Shown here: positions 51,760 through 61,797 of the stretch, in pieces | Layout: each line of letters starts with the position of its first letter | How positions within the stretch are numbered: position 1 is the stretch's first letter | NCBI GenBank assembly: GCA_029550525.1 | Contig: JAKPHF010000082.1 | Span: 36,174 to 100,173, forward strand | Source of the DNA: Planctomycetota bacterium | GTDB taxonomy: Bacteria; Planctomycetota; Phycisphaerae; UBA1845; PWPN01 | Reading direction: 5' to 3' | DNA length: 64,000 nucleotides | Position numbers and translations under genes: made by a program | Notes under the pieces: model-generated | Told to the model about the DNA's origin: nothing | The model's database searches: none | Seen by the model: the letters and a program-made list of their open reading frames with translations, nothing else

Positions 51760-52476
51760 TCACTTGCCGTCGAAAGTGAAGGCGGCCGGGCATAGCGTGT
51801 TGAGCCGGCATTCCGCACATTTGGGCTTGCGGGCGGTGCAGACTCGGCGGCCATGCCAGATGAGCGCGTGCGCAGTGAACGTCCAGTCCTTGCGGGGCAG
51901 CACCTGCATGAGGTCCTGCTCGATCTTGACCGCGTCCTTCTCGTTCTTGCTCGACCAGGTCAGGGCCAACCGGTGAGCCAGCCGGCCTACGTGCGTGTCG
52001 ACCACCACGCCTTCGTTCTTCTGGAACCACGTGCCCAGCAATACGTTGGCCGTCTTGCGAGCGACGCCCGGCAACTCGATGAGTTCGTCCATGGTTTCGG
52101 GCACGTCGCAGCCGAACCGCTCGCAGATGGCTTTGGCGGCACCAATGATGCTCTTGGTCTTCTGCCGGAAAAAGCCGGTGGGATAGATGATTTTCTCCAC
52201 ATCGGCCGGGTCGGCGGCCGCCAGCGATTCGGCGGTGGGATACTTGGCGAACAGCGCGGGCGTGACTTTGTTCACCGTCTCGTCCGTGGACTGGGCCGAC
52301 AGGATGGTCGCCACCAGCAGTTGCAGTGCGCTGTCGTGATGCAGCGCGCAGGTGGCGTCGGGATACATCTTGTGGAGCAAAGCGATGATCTTGCGGGCCC
52401 GCTCCTTCTTGCTCTCGAAGGGCTCCTTGCCGGCGGCGGACGGCTGTGTTTGCGGTTTCGGTTTGCTCTTGGTCAT
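51760..52476 (-). CDS. nth: Endonuclease III
   Basis: A 238-residue HhH-GPD DNA glycosylase/AP lyase for oxidised pyrimidines. The helix-hairpin-helix is ELPGVARKTANVLLG with the catalytic Lys, the Asp lies in VVVDTHVGRLAHRLAL, and the 4Fe-4S cluster cysteines are in CTARKPKCAECRLNTLC. A Lys/Pro-rich N-terminal tail of about 25 residues precedes the conserved domain. The ATG at 52476 or a TTG at 52488 overlapping the upstream stop may be used. Confidence 0.93.
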   Translation of the reverse strand: MTKSKPKPQTQPSAAGKEPFESKKERARKIIALLHKMYPDATCALHHDSALQLLVATILSAQSTDETVNKVTPALFAKYPTAESLAAADPADVEKIIYPTGFFRQKTKSIIGAAKAICERFGCDVPETMDELIELPGVARKTANVLLGTWFQKNEGVVVDTHVGRLAHRLALTWSSKNEKDAVKIEQDLMQVLPRKDWTFTAHALIWHGRRVCTARKPKCAECRLNTLCPAAFTFDGK

Positions 52477-52484
52477 GGGTTTTC

Positions 52485-52733
52485 TCAATCGCGTGCATGA
52501 ATGCCGAGCTTGTCGCCGTCCGACAGCGCGGTATCCGGGCCGGCGGCTTGCTCGTTGACGGTCAGCTCACAAGCGGCCAGCAGCTCGGTCAACTGCGGTC
52601 GGCGGATGCCGATCAGGTCCAGGACCGTGCCGACGCGGACCGGCGGAACGAGGGCGTACTCCAGTTGCGGCTCGCCGGCCACTTCGGCCAAGCGTCCGTG
52701 AAGTTGAACCGTGATGTGAATGAGCTCGGACAA
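52485..52733 (-). CDS. MoaD/ThiS-like ubiquitin-fold protein lacking a C-terminal GlyGly
   Basis: An 82-residue protein, IHITVQLHGRLAEVAGEPQL then VGTVLDLIGIRRPQLTELLA and VNEQAAGPDTALSDGDKLGI, with the beta-grasp pattern of MoaD/ThiS. It ends in HARD rather than GG, so it cannot be an ordinary sulfur carrier unless processed. The start is a TTG at 52733 with GGGAGG 8 nt upstream; no in-frame ATG fits. Its stop overlaps a possible nth start (TTGA), implying coupling. Confidence 0.68.
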   Translation of the reverse strand: MSELIHITVQLHGRLAEVAGEPQLEYALVPPVRVGTVLDLIGIRRPQLTELLAACELTVNEQAAGPDTALSDGDKLGIHARD

Positions 52734-52789
52734 AAGGTTTGCCTCCCGTAACCGATCACACCCGGCAATGCTGGTGCGGGTCTTGTGGT

Positions 52790-52815
52790 GCACGCTTCCA
52801 GCGTGCACACACGGT
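52790..52815. repeat. Palindrome GTGCACGCT-TCC-AGCGTGCAC
   Basis: A perfect 9-bp inverted repeat with a 3-nt loop, upstream of the MoaD-like gene and beyond the end of the convergent-side nuclease gene. It resembles dispersed GC-rich palindromes of such genomes. The rest of 52734-52944 shows no gene. Confidence 0.5.
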
Positions 52816-52944
52816 GCCTGCACGAGCTCGCCCCGCTCGGCGCTGGTTCATTGTAGTCGGGGCATCAAGGCCGCAAAACGCGTCCGCGCCTCGGTTCGCC
52901 GGATGCGCCTTTGCGTGTGTCCCACGTTCTCATTGGCTCGTCGG

Positions 52945-54354
52945 CTATTCCATCCGCACGCTCTGCCCCGGCTCGGGGATGGTGACGCTCGGCACGCCGT
53001 TCTGGGCGAGCGAGGCTGCGAGGGCTCCGGCCTGGTCGGGTTCGCCGTGCACGAGGAACACCTGGCGGACGCGGCCGGCCAGAGGTGTGATGGCTTTGAG
53101 CAGTTCGGCGGCGTTGGCATGGGAGCTGAAGCCGTTGAGCACCTTCACCTTGGCTCGCACCTGATACATTTCGCCGAAGATCTTGACTTCCTTGGCCTTT
53201 TCGACGAGCCGACGGCCCAGCGTGTGGGCGGCCTGGTAGCCGACGATGAGAATCGTGTTCTGCGGATTCTCGATGTTGTTCTTGAGATGGTGCAGGATGC
53301 GGCCCACTTCGCACATCCCGCTGGCCGAGAGAATCATCATCGGCTCGTGGCGATCATGCAAGGCCTTGCTTTGCTCGACGTTGCTGATGTATTCGCAGCC
53401 GTTGGCGGCGAACATGTCGCCGGTCAGCCGCCGCATGGCCTGGGCCTCGCGGTCGTAGTACTCCGGATGCCGGCGGAAGATCTCGGTCGCCTGGACGGCC
53501 AGGGGGCTGTCGATGATCACGGGAATCTCGCGGATCAGCTTCTTGCGCACCTGGAGCACGTGATAGTCATAGATCAGCACCTGCGTGCGGCCGACGGCGA
53601 ACGACGGAACGATGATCTTTCCGCCGCGTTCGACCGTACGGTTGATCACCTCGGCCAACTGGTCGCGCATGTTCTCGGCGTCCGCGGTCATGCGGCCACC
53701 GTACGTGCTCTCGCAGATGAGATAGTCGCATTCGGGGATGGGCTCGGGGTCGCAGAGGATCTCCATGTTGGGCCGGCCCAGGTCGCCCGTGTACGTGATG
53801 CGCAGCGGCGGGCGCCCGGCATCGCGGTCGATCTCGAGATGGATCATGGCCGAGCCGAGCATATGACCCGCCTCGACGAAGCGGGCCCGCACGCCGGGCA
53901 GGACTTCGAACGTCTCGTTCAGCGGACGGCGCTGAAACAAACGGACGGCGTCGCGGGCATCATCGGCCGTGTACAAGGGTTCGATGGGCGGATCGCCGCG
54001 GCGGACCCGCTTCTTGTTCCAGTACAGCGCATCTTCGTACTGGATATGGGCCGAGTCGGCCAGCATGATGTCAGCCAGATCGCAGGTGGGCGGTGTCGCG
54101 TAGATGGGGCCCTCGAAACCCTCACGGACCAGCCGCGGCAGCTTGCCACAGTGATCGATGTGAGCATGCGAGAGAATTACCGCGTCGATGCGCTGCGGGT
54201 GGCAGGGAAACGATTGGTTCTTGGCGTTGGCTTCGCTCCGGCGGCCGTGGAACAGGCCGCAGTCCAAGGCGATCGTGCGCCCGTTCACCTCCAGCAGATG
54301 CATGGATCCAGTGACTTCCCGTGCCGCCCCGTGGAATCGCAACCTCGTCTGCAT
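52945..54354 (-). CDS. Beta-CASP metallo-beta-lactamase RNA nuclease
   Basis: A 469-residue MBL-fold/beta-CASP/RMMBL protein of the CPSF73-like group. The zinc motif is VILSHAHIDHCGKLPRL; others are FVEAGHMLGSAMIHLE, YTGDLGRPNMEIL, CDYLICESTYGGR, the beta-CASP region with PSFAVGRTQ, and the C-terminal FSSHANAAELLKAI and FLVHGEPDQA. It probably acts as an RNA endonuclease or 5' exonuclease. Full length, with AAAGGGA before the ATG. Confidence 0.92.
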   Translation of the reverse strand: MQTRLRFHGAAREVTGSMHLLEVNGRTIALDCGLFHGRRSEANAKNQSFPCHPQRIDAVILSHAHIDHCGKLPRLVREGFEGPIYATPPTCDLADIMLADSAHIQYEDALYWNKKRVRRGDPPIEPLYTADDARDAVRLFQRRPLNETFEVLPGVRARFVEAGHMLGSAMIHLEIDRDAGRPPLRITYTGDLGRPNMEILCDPEPIPECDYLICESTYGGRMTADAENMRDQLAEVINRTVERGGKIIVPSFAVGRTQVLIYDYHVLQVRKKLIREIPVIIDSPLAVQATEIFRRHPEYYDREAQAMRRLTGDMFAANGCEYISNVEQSKALHDRHEPMMILSASGMCEVGRILHHLKNNIENPQNTILIVGYQAAHTLGRRLVEKAKEVKIFGEMYQVRAKVKVLNGFSSHANAAELLKAITPLAGRVRQVFLVHGEPDQAGALAASLAQNGVPSVTIPEPGQSVRME

Positions 54355-54532
54355 GGAATCCCTTTCCGTGCCCGGCCGGGCGTCGGCCCGCGGGTGCTTC
54401 TGTTTCCCGCTGCACTCTACACACCATCATACTCCGAAAACCCGTCCTGCCGAAACCCGCTGGACGGCGAACTGGCGGCGAATTGCGATTAGCCGTGTCG
54501 CGAGCGGTCCGCTAACATGAGCCGGAGCGATT

Positions 54533-56338
54533 ATGACACACGGACCTCTGGTTGGATTGGCGGCGATTTTGGTTCTGGGCACAATGGCCCAGTGGCTCGC
54601 CTGGCGCTTGCGCGTCCCTTCCATTCTTCTGCTCTTGCTGGTTGGGTTCGTGGCCGGGCCGATCAGCGGTTTCATCAATCCGGACGAGCTGCTGGGCGAT
54701 CTGCTGTTTCCTGTCGTCTCGCTTTCGGTGGGCATTATTCTTTTTGAAGGCGGGATGAATCTGCGGCTGGTCGAATGGCGGCATTCCGGTCCGGCGGTCC
54801 GAAACCTGGTGACCATCGGGGCGGCGATCACGTGGCTGGGCAGCACGCTGGCCGCCCACTGGCTGGTGGGCACGTCGTGGGACCTGTCGCTGCTGTTGGG
54901 GGCCATCCTCGTCGTTAGTGGCCCGACCGTCATTCTCCCGATCCTGCAGCATATCCGGCCTTCGACGCGGGTCGGGTCCATTCTCAAATGGGAAGCCATT
55001 CTGATTGACCCCATCGGAGCGGCTCTGGCCGTGCTGGTGTTCGAAGTAATCGCCGCTCAGACCGGCACGATCGGTCAGATGGCCGCGCTGATCATCGTGC
55101 GGACGCTGGCCATCGGCATTGGCATCGGCATCGCCGGCGCGGCATTGGTCATCCTGTTCATCCGCCGCTTCTGGATTCCCGATCATCTCGAAAACATGAC
55201 GGTGTTGACCGTCGTCGTTCTCGCGTTCATCGCCTCGAATCTGATCCAGGGCGAATCCGGCCTGTTGACCGTCACGGTCATGGGCATTGCGCTGGCCAAT
55301 CAGCAGTACGTGCGAATCCGCCACATCGTAGAATTCAAAGAAAATCTTCGGATGCTCCTGCTGAGCGTCCTGTTCATTCTCCTGGCATCGCGGCTTCAGC
55401 CCGAGTACGTACGCCAGATCGACACCGGCTCAATTCTGTTCCTCCTGACGCTCATCCTGATCGTGCGGCCCGTCGGCACGCTCGTCAGTACCATGCGACT
55501 GGGCCTGGGGCGAAACGAACGGATGCTGATTGCGGCGATGGCCCCGCGCGGCGTGGTCGCGGCGTCGGTGGCGTCGGTGTTTGCCATGCGGCTGGAAGAA
55601 CTGGGCCGGCCCGAAGGCAAGGTGTTGATTCCGCTGACCTTCCTGGTCATCGTGGGTACGGTCACGGCGTATGGACTGGCCGCGGCGCCTCTCTCACGGC
55701 GGCTGGGCGTGGCCTTCCCGCAGCCGCAGGGCGTACTCTTCATCGGCGCACATCGGCTTAGCCGCCTGCTCGCCGGCGCCCTGCGCGACAAGGGCTTCCT
55801 CGTGCACCTGGTGGACACCAACTGGCAACAGGTTGCGGCGGCCAAGCTGGAGAACCTCCCCGCCACGTGTGCCAACATTCTGTCAGACTACGCCTTGCGG
55901 GACCTGGAATTGTGGGGGATCGGCCGGCTGATGGCGCTGACCGCCAACGACGAGGTGAACTCGCTGGCGGTCCTACACTTCGCCGACGAGTTCGAGCGGG
56001 CCGAGTTATATCAGTTGGCGCCCAACGAGCAGAGCGGGTCGCAGAGGCAGGTGTCGCACGAGCTGCGCGGCCGCATCTTGTTTCACCCGCAGGCGACGTT
56101 TGCGGAGATCACCGCGCGGTTGGAAGCTGGCGCCACGCTGAAGAAGACCACCTTGAGCCGGGAGTTCGACTACAACGCTTTTCGAGCCCGGCACGGCGAT
56201 TCCGCCCTGCCGCTGTTCATCATCACCGCCGACCACCAGTTGGTGATCGTCACCGCGTCTTCGTCGCGCACGCCACGGCCGGGCGAGACCCTCATTTATC
56301 TGGCGGACGGATCGTCGGCGACCAAGGGCGGCGAATGA
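54533..56338 (+). CDS. NhaP-type Na+(K+)/H+ antiporter with C-terminal RCK domain
   Basis: A 601-residue CPA1 antiporter. About 12 membrane helices fill residues 1-395; LFEGGMNLRLVEW, LLGAILVVSGPTVILPIL and ILKWEAILIDPIGAALAVLV (with the conserved Asp of the transport site) and MAPRGVVAASVASVFAMR are family signatures. From about 400 comes a TrkA-N-like Rossmann domain (GVLFIGAHRLSRLLAGALRD) and then a TrkA-C-like end. Regulated cation/proton exchange for pH or salt homeostasis. GGAG precedes the ATG. Confidence 0.9.
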   Translation: MTHGPLVGLAAILVLGTMAQWLAWRLRVPSILLLLLVGFVAGPISGFINPDELLGDLLFPVVSLSVGIILFEGGMNLRLVEWRHSGPAVRNLVTIGAAITWLGSTLAAHWLVGTSWDLSLLLGAILVVSGPTVILPILQHIRPSTRVGSILKWEAILIDPIGAALAVLVFEVIAAQTGTIGQMAALIIVRTLAIGIGIGIAGAALVILFIRRFWIPDHLENMTVLTVVVLAFIASNLIQGESGLLTVTVMGIALANQQYVRIRHIVEFKENLRMLLLSVLFILLASRLQPEYVRQIDTGSILFLLTLILIVRPVGTLVSTMRLGLGRNERMLIAAMAPRGVVAASVASVFAMRLEELGRPEGKVLIPLTFLVIVGTVTAYGLAAAPLSRRLGVAFPQPQGVLFIGAHRLSRLLAGALRDKGFLVHLVDTNWQQVAAAKLENLPATCANILSDYALRDLELWGIGRLMALTANDEVNSLAVLHFADEFERAELYQLAPNEQSGSQRQVSHELRGRILFHPQATFAEITARLEAGATLKKTTLSREFDYNAFRARHGDSALPLFIITADHQLVIVTASSSRTPRPGETLIYLADGSSATKGGE

Positions 56339-56408
56339 CCGCGGATTCCTTGGCGACAGGTCCCGCCAGCCGTTATCCTGGGGTCATTTCATGGCAAGGA
56401 GCAACACC

Positions 56409-59276
56409 ATGCGGCAACATCATGCGTTGGGTCTGGTGGCACTCATCCTGGCTTTCGTCTTCACTCCGGCGTCGCCGGCTGACTCGGCCGGGTTGTCGTT
56501 CGAAAACGAACTTGCCCAGTTGAGCCTGAATGAAGCTGGCGAGGTCGTGCGTCTGGCGGATCGGCAGTCGGGTGTCGACTACGTCGATCGCAGCAGCGGG
56601 GGGAAGCTCGCGTTTGCCACGATCGAAGGCAAGTCGCATCCGGTGACCCGCGCTCAAGCGCTCGACGAGGGCCGAATCCGACTTACGTTCGGCGAGACCG
56701 GAGCAACGGCCGAAATGAGGATCATGGCCGCCAAGCGCTATTTCGTGCTCGAGTTGCTGTCAGCCTCAGCCGAGAAGGCCACATCGATCGACCTGATCAA
56801 TCTGCCGCTGACGCTCAAGGGCGTTCCCGAAGAGCCGATGGCCGCCTGCGCGCTGGCGCTGAACCTGCAAACGAACGTGTTCGCGCTGCCGCAAGCCGCG
56901 TCTCGTCTGCAGGCCACCGCGTACGCGAAGCTCGGCTACGCGGGGGCGAAGGTTGCAATCCTCCTCTGCCCGCAGGCTCAGCTTCGCGACGTGATGAAGG
57001 AGGTCGTCGCGGCCGCCGACGAGCTGCCGCAGACCCGCATCGGCGGGCCGTGGGCGCTGGATGCGCCGGACAATCGAGGCTCGTACATCCTCGAGTGTAC
57101 GGGCAAGGTCGGCGAGGCCGAGATCGATCGTTGGATCCGGATGCTGCGCGAACTGGGCATCAGCCAGTTGGACTTCCACTGCGGACAGTCGTTTCGTTTC
57201 GGCGACTACACGCCGAACCCCGAAGTGTTCCCGCGCGGCATGGACAGCGTGCGGGCAGTGACCGGCAAGCTGCACGATGCGGGCATGCTGGCGGGCTTCC
57301 ACACGTACGCGTTTTTCATCGCGAAAAACTCCCCGTTCGTCACGCCGGTTCCGAACCCCGGTCTTGCGCATGAGCGGACGTTCACGCTGGCTGAGGCCTT
57401 GCCCGCTGACGCGACCGTCGTGCCCGTTCGCGAGTCGACGGCCGACGTCAGCGCGGTGACGGGCTTCTTTGTCCCCAACAGCGCGACGCTGCGCATCGGC
57501 GATGAGCTGATCATATTCAAGGGCTGCAATAAGCAAGCTCCGTTCGGTTTCGTCGAGTGTCAACGTGGCGCGTATGGTACGAAGCCGGCCGCCCATCCCG
57601 TCGGGGCCAAAGTGCAGCATCTCAAGGAGATGTTCGGCCTGTTCGTGCCCGACCCCGACAGCCAGTTGTTTTTGGACGTGATCGACCGCACGGCTACCGT
57701 CTACAACGACGGCGGCTTCGACATGATCTATCTCGACGCCCTCGACGGATCCTACGTGCTCGGCGGCCACGAGTGGGCGTGGTATTACGGCTCGAAGTTC
57801 GTGTTCGAGCTGGCCAAGCGGCTGAAGAAGCCCGCGCTGTTCGAGATGAGCACGTTCCACCATCATCTGTGGTACGTGCGGTCGCGAATGGGCGCGTGGG
57901 ATTGTCCGGCTCGCGGCCCCAAGCCATTCATCGAGATGCACCGGGTGGTCAACCGGAACTGCCGCAACATGTTCCTGCCGCCGCACCTGGGGTGGTGGGC
58001 GATCTTCGATTGGGACGGCATTCAGCCCGAGCGCACCACGTCCGACGTGATCGAGTACCTCGGCTGCAAGTGCATCGCCGACGGTTGCGGCCTGTCGTTC
58101 CCGGTCGGCTTCACGCCCGATGCGTACGACCGCAGCCCCACCATTCGCCGGCTCGGCAAGATCGTGCGGGCCTACGAGGATCTGCGGCGCACGAACGCGG
58201 TGCCCGAGTCGGTTCGGCAGCGTCTGGGCACGCCGGGCGAGGAGTTCACGTTGTGTATGCCGACGGAGCCTGGCTCGGCTAGCGATCGGCCGGTGTTTCG
58301 CCCCGTTCGTTACGACAAGCACAAGCTGACGGAGATTGCTCCGGACGGCAACACATGGACGGTGACCAACCGCTTCGGTGCTCAGTCGGCGAGACTGCGC
58401 ATCGAAGCCTTGCTGTCGGCCGCTGACTACAACGCGCGCGAGAGTGTGGTGATCGAAGACTTCGCCAGTACGGCGGCGTTCGATCAGCGGCAGGCGGCCG
58501 AGGGCGTGAGCCTGCAGGTCGAGGAAGTGAACGACTGGGGACGCGGCGTCGTGCGGTTGGTGTCCACGAGAGCAGGTGAAAGCGGTGGAACGTGGGCCAT
58601 GGCCGGTCGCAAGCACGCCCCGTTGCTCAATTTGGCCAACAAGGGATTGGGTTTCTGGGTGCACGGCGACGGACGCGGCCAACTGCTCAACGTCCAGGTC
58701 AAGAGCCCGTTGCACGCTTACGGCGGCGTGTGCGACCGTTACGTAAAGATCGACTTCGAAGGTTGGCGATACATCGAATTGATCGAGCCGGAGAGCGACG
58801 GCATCCTCGAGCGAGGCTGGCCCTACATGCCACCGATGGCCGAGTGGCCCAAGCACGGTTCCGGCTTGATAACTTTTGCGTACCCGGCGTTCCACATTCA
58901 CGTGATGTACGACCAGATCGAGTCGGTGAACCTCTGGTGCGGCGAGCTGCCGGTCGGCAGATCGGTCTGCCAGCTCAGTCCGATCAAGGCGATTCCCTTG
59001 CGACCGTGCACGCTGCGCAATCCATCCGTCACCATCGGTGGTCGGACGATCACGTTCCCGGTTGAACTGAAGAGCGGCCAGTACCTGGAGTTCACGTCGT
59101 TGGATGACTGCAAGGTGTTCGGCCCCAAAGGCGAGGAGCTTGCTACGGTCAAGCCGGCCGGGGATGTGCCCGAACTCGCCCCCGGCGAGAACCGGATTGC
59201 ATTCCGAACGCAGCGCGACGACGGTCCGCGTCCACGGGCGATGGTGACCGTGATCAGCCAGGGCGACCCGCTGTAA
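56409..59276 (+). CDS. Large exported protein, putative TIM-barrel glycoside hydrolase
   Basis: About 955 residues with a signal peptide (ALGLVALILAFVFTPASPAD). The start at 56409 has AAGGAG 7 nt upstream; 56391 is an in-frame alternative. The N-terminal 200 residues are beta-rich; a TIM-barrel-like middle follows with LRELGISQLDFHCGQSFRFG, GMLAGFHTYAFFI and FDMIYLDALDGSYVLGGHEW, whose Asp is a plausible catalytic base; the C-terminal third is beta-sandwich-like. I cannot place it in a named GH family. The sulfatase, sugar transporter and sirtuin downstream suggest degradation of a sulfated glycan, which is inference. Confidence 0.7.
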   Translation: MRQHHALGLVALILAFVFTPASPADSAGLSFENELAQLSLNEAGEVVRLADRQSGVDYVDRSSGGKLAFATIEGKSHPVTRAQALDEGRIRLTFGETGATAEMRIMAAKRYFVLELLSASAEKATSIDLINLPLTLKGVPEEPMAACALALNLQTNVFALPQAASRLQATAYAKLGYAGAKVAILLCPQAQLRDVMKEVVAAADELPQTRIGGPWALDAPDNRGSYILECTGKVGEAEIDRWIRMLRELGISQLDFHCGQSFRFGDYTPNPEVFPRGMDSVRAVTGKLHDAGMLAGFHTYAFFIAKNSPFVTPVPNPGLAHERTFTLAEALPADATVVPVRESTADVSAVTGFFVPNSATLRIGDELIIFKGCNKQAPFGFVECQRGAYGTKPAAHPVGAKVQHLKEMFGLFVPDPDSQLFLDVIDRTATVYNDGGFDMIYLDALDGSYVLGGHEWAWYYGSKFVFELAKRLKKPALFEMSTFHHHLWYVRSRMGAWDCPARGPKPFIEMHRVVNRNCRNMFLPPHLGWWAIFDWDGIQPERTTSDVIEYLGCKCIADGCGLSFPVGFTPDAYDRSPTIRRLGKIVRAYEDLRRTNAVPESVRQRLGTPGEEFTLCMPTEPGSASDRPVFRPVRYDKHKLTEIAPDGNTWTVTNRFGAQSARLRIEALLSAADYNARESVVIEDFASTAAFDQRQAAEGVSLQVEEVNDWGRGVVRLVSTRAGESGGTWAMAGRKHAPLLNLANKGLGFWVHGDGRGQLLNVQVKSPLHAYGGVCDRYVKIDFEGWRYIELIEPESDGILERGWPYMPPMAEWPKHGSGLITFAYPAFHIHVMYDQIESVNLWCGELPVGRSVCQLSPIKAIPLRPCTLRNPSVTIGGRTITFPVELKSGQYLEFTSLDDCKVFGPKGEELATVKPAGDVPELAPGENRIAFRTQRDDGPRPRAMVTVISQGDPL

Positions 59277-59355
59277 GTCCGCTCGCCGCGTTTTTCGCTA
59301 GGCGGTTGCAGTACGGTTGAGTCTGATCAACGACATCAGGTTTTACGAATATCGG

Positions 59356-60120
59356 ATGATGATTGAGCACTCATCTGCGGTCGATCGCTTGCGGTTGTTG
59401 CTGGCGGAGGTCCGGCGTGAACGGCCTGCGTTCCGGGTGTTTGTGCTCACGGGGGCGGGAATCAGCCGGGAGAGCGGGCTGGCAACGTTTCGGGATGCGG
59501 GCGGCTTGTGGGAGCGATACCCGATCGAGGAGGTGGCCACGCCGGAAGCCTATCAGCGGAATCCGGCGCTGGTGCACAAGTTCTACAACCTGCGGCGGCG
59601 CGATGCGCTGGCCGCCGAACCGAATGCAGCACATCGTGCGTTGCACGAGCTGGGGCGGGCGCTGGGCGAGCGGCTCACGCTGGTCACGCAGAACGTGGAT
59701 GACCTGCACGAGCGGGCGGGTAGCATCGACGTGGTGCACATGCATGGCGAGCTGCGCAAGCTGCGATGCGTCGGGAGCGGTCACGTCACCGAGTGGGCTC
59801 GCGATGCGGACTGCGACACTCGTTGCCCGCACTGCAATTCCGCGGTACGACCGCATATCGTCTGGTTCGGCGAAATCCCCATGGAGATGAGCCGCATCGA
59901 GCGAGCGCTGGATGAGGCGGATGTGTTCTGCGCCATCGGCACGAGCGGCACGGTGTACCCAGCGGCCGGGTTCATCAGTGACTTCAAGCGGTGCGGTGGC
60001 GTAGCGATCGAGGTGAATCCGGAGCCTACCGGCGGCCCGTTCGATGTGCGGCTGGTCGGTCCGGCGAGCACGCAGGTGCCACTGCTGGTCCAGGAGCTGA
60101 CCCGGACGGCGGTGGAGTAA
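59356..60120 (+). CDS. cobB: Sir2-family NAD-dependent protein deacylase (class III type)
   Basis: A sirtuin of about 255 residues (a TTG at 59317 would add 13). It has VLTGAGISRESGLATFRDAG, the class III YxxR motif in FYNLRRRD that favours succinyl/malonyl-lysine, TQNVDDLHERAG, the catalytic His in VHMHGELRK, four zinc cysteines (RCVGSG, DCDTRCPHC) and FCAIGTSGTVYPAAGF. It removes acyl groups from lysines using NAD+. Sitting between glycan-related genes is odd for this housekeeping-type enzyme. Confidence 0.92.
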   Translation: MMIEHSSAVDRLRLLLAEVRRERPAFRVFVLTGAGISRESGLATFRDAGGLWERYPIEEVATPEAYQRNPALVHKFYNLRRRDALAAEPNAAHRALHELGRALGERLTLVTQNVDDLHERAGSIDVVHMHGELRKLRCVGSGHVTEWARDADCDTRCPHCNSAVRPHIVWFGEIPMEMSRIERALDEADVFCAIGTSGTVYPAAGFISDFKRCGGVAIEVNPEPTGGPFDVRLVGPASTQVPLLVQELTRTAVE

Positions 60121-60266
60121 CGACACTCAAGCTCTTGATGCGCGTGTACGGCGACCGGCGATCCTCTATGCGCGACGCGAGCTTGCGGTTATGCTGAGCG
60201 GCCGATTCTGGCGACGTCACCTTGACGCCGGTGTTTTCGCACGTACACCTTAACGGATCCCGTCCC

Positions 60267-61718
60267 ATGACCCACTCCAACGCGCTCGAATTGCAGGAAA
60301 AAGGCAGTGTCGGCTACGTCTACATCGTCTCGGCGATTGCCGCCGTGGGGGGTCTGCTCTTCGGCTTCGACACGGCCATCATCTCGGGGGCGATCGGGCC
60401 GGTGGTCGAAAGGTTTCAACTGAACGCCTGGGAGGAAGGCTGGGTGGTCAGTTGCGTGCTGGTCGGGTGCATCATCGGGGCGGGGTTCGCCGGGAGTCTG
60501 AGCGACTGGCAAGGTCGCAAGAAGGTCCTGATCGGCACGGCGCTGTTCTATGCCGTATCGGCGATCCTGTCGGCGTTTCCGCGCACGGTGAGCGAGTTGG
60601 TCATCGCTCGGTTCATCGGCGGGTTGGCGGTGGGTGTGTCGTCGATGATCTCTCCGGTGTATATCGCGGAGATCTCGCCGGCGCGGATTCGCGGCCGACT
60701 GGTGTCGCTGCAGCAGATGGCGATCGTGTTCGGCATCGTGCTGGCTTATTTCGTGAGCTGGTTGCTGGTGGAGATCGGGGACACGAACTGGCGGTGGATG
60801 TTCGGGTCCGAGGCGTTTCCCGCCTTGACGCTGTTTGTCGCCCTGTTCATGGTGCCCGAGAGTCCGCGATGGCTGACGAAGCAGGGGCATTCGGACCGGG
60901 CGCTGGGCATCCTGGCCCGCGTGGGTGGAGCGGCTCACGCTCGCCGCGAGCTGGCGGAGATCGAAGAGAGTCTCGCCGAGGAGCAAGGCTCGATCCGCGA
61001 GTTGTTCATGCCCGGGCTGCGCATCGCATTGGTCGTGGGAATCACGCTGGCGGTCCTGCAGCAGATCACGGGGATCAACACGGTCATCTATTATGGCCCG
61101 AAGATCCTGGAGAAGGCGGGGTATGACGCCGACAGTGCCCAGTTATGGGCGCAGGTTCTGATCGGTACGACCAATTGCGTGTGCACGATTCTCGCGCTAT
61201 GGATTATCGATAAGGTCGGACGCAAGCCGCTGCTGCTGGCGGGGGCGGCGGGCATGGGCCTGTGCCTGGTGGGAGCCACGTTCGCGTTGCCGATGACGGA
61301 GCTGTCGCCCAATCTCAAGCTGATCTTCGTGATCGGGTACGTGGCGTTTTTCGCCGTGGGGCTGGGACCGACGGTCTGGGTGATCATGGCTGAGATCTTT
61401 CCGACCAAGATTCGCGGACGGGCCATGTCCATCGCGACGCTCAGCTTGTGGGTGGCGTGTTTTGCGGTTTCGCAGACGTTCCCCAAGCTGATCGAGCTCT
61501 TCAACGAGAATGTCTTCTGGATCTATGCCAGCATGTGCGTGGTGATGATCGTGTTCGTTGGCTTGGTGGTCCCGGAGACCAAGGGCAAGACTCTCGAGCA
61601 GATCGAGCGGATGTGGCGACGAAGCTTGCGGCTGGCTTCGTTGGATGAGCCGCTGACCGGTGCGCCGCCGGCCGGTGAGGAGTGTGCCGCAGGATTGAGT
61701 GACGGTCGCGCACGCTGA
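60267..61718 (+). CDS. Sugar-porter family MFS transporter
   Basis: A 483-residue MFS sugar porter with 12 helices. Signatures are GGLLFGFDTAIISGAIG in helix 1, the SDWQGRKKVLIG loop, RFIGGLAVGVSSMISPVYIA, the sugar-site QQITGINTVIYYGP in helix 7, DKVGRKPLL, and the terminal VPETKGKTLEQIE. Likely a proton-coupled or facilitative importer of a monosaccharide. An in-frame extension to 60222 is not conserved-looking. Followed 79 bp later by the sulfatase. Confidence 0.92.
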   Translation: MTHSNALELQEKGSVGYVYIVSAIAAVGGLLFGFDTAIISGAIGPVVERFQLNAWEEGWVVSCVLVGCIIGAGFAGSLSDWQGRKKVLIGTALFYAVSAILSAFPRTVSELVIARFIGGLAVGVSSMISPVYIAEISPARIRGRLVSLQQMAIVFGIVLAYFVSWLLVEIGDTNWRWMFGSEAFPALTLFVALFMVPESPRWLTKQGHSDRALGILARVGGAAHARRELAEIEESLAEEQGSIRELFMPGLRIALVVGITLAVLQQITGINTVIYYGPKILEKAGYDADSAQLWAQVLIGTTNCVCTILALWIIDKVGRKPLLLAGAAGMGLCLVGATFALPMTELSPNLKLIFVIGYVAFFAVGLGPTVWVIMAEIFPTKIRGRAMSIATLSLWVACFAVSQTFPKLIELFNENVFWIYASMCVVMIVFVGLVVPETKGKTLEQIERMWRRSLRLASLDEPLTGAPPAGEECAAGLSDGRAR

Positions 61719-61797
61719 AGCCCGCGGCTCGTTGATCAGCGCATCGGGGAATGGTAATCGTTGCGCTTCCATCGCGATCAGATTCAAGGGATACAAT

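Noticed and set aside
56766..58901. 711-codon minus-strand open frame
   Set aside because: Antisense to the 955-residue exported protein; Arg/His/Val-rich translation without domain patterns.
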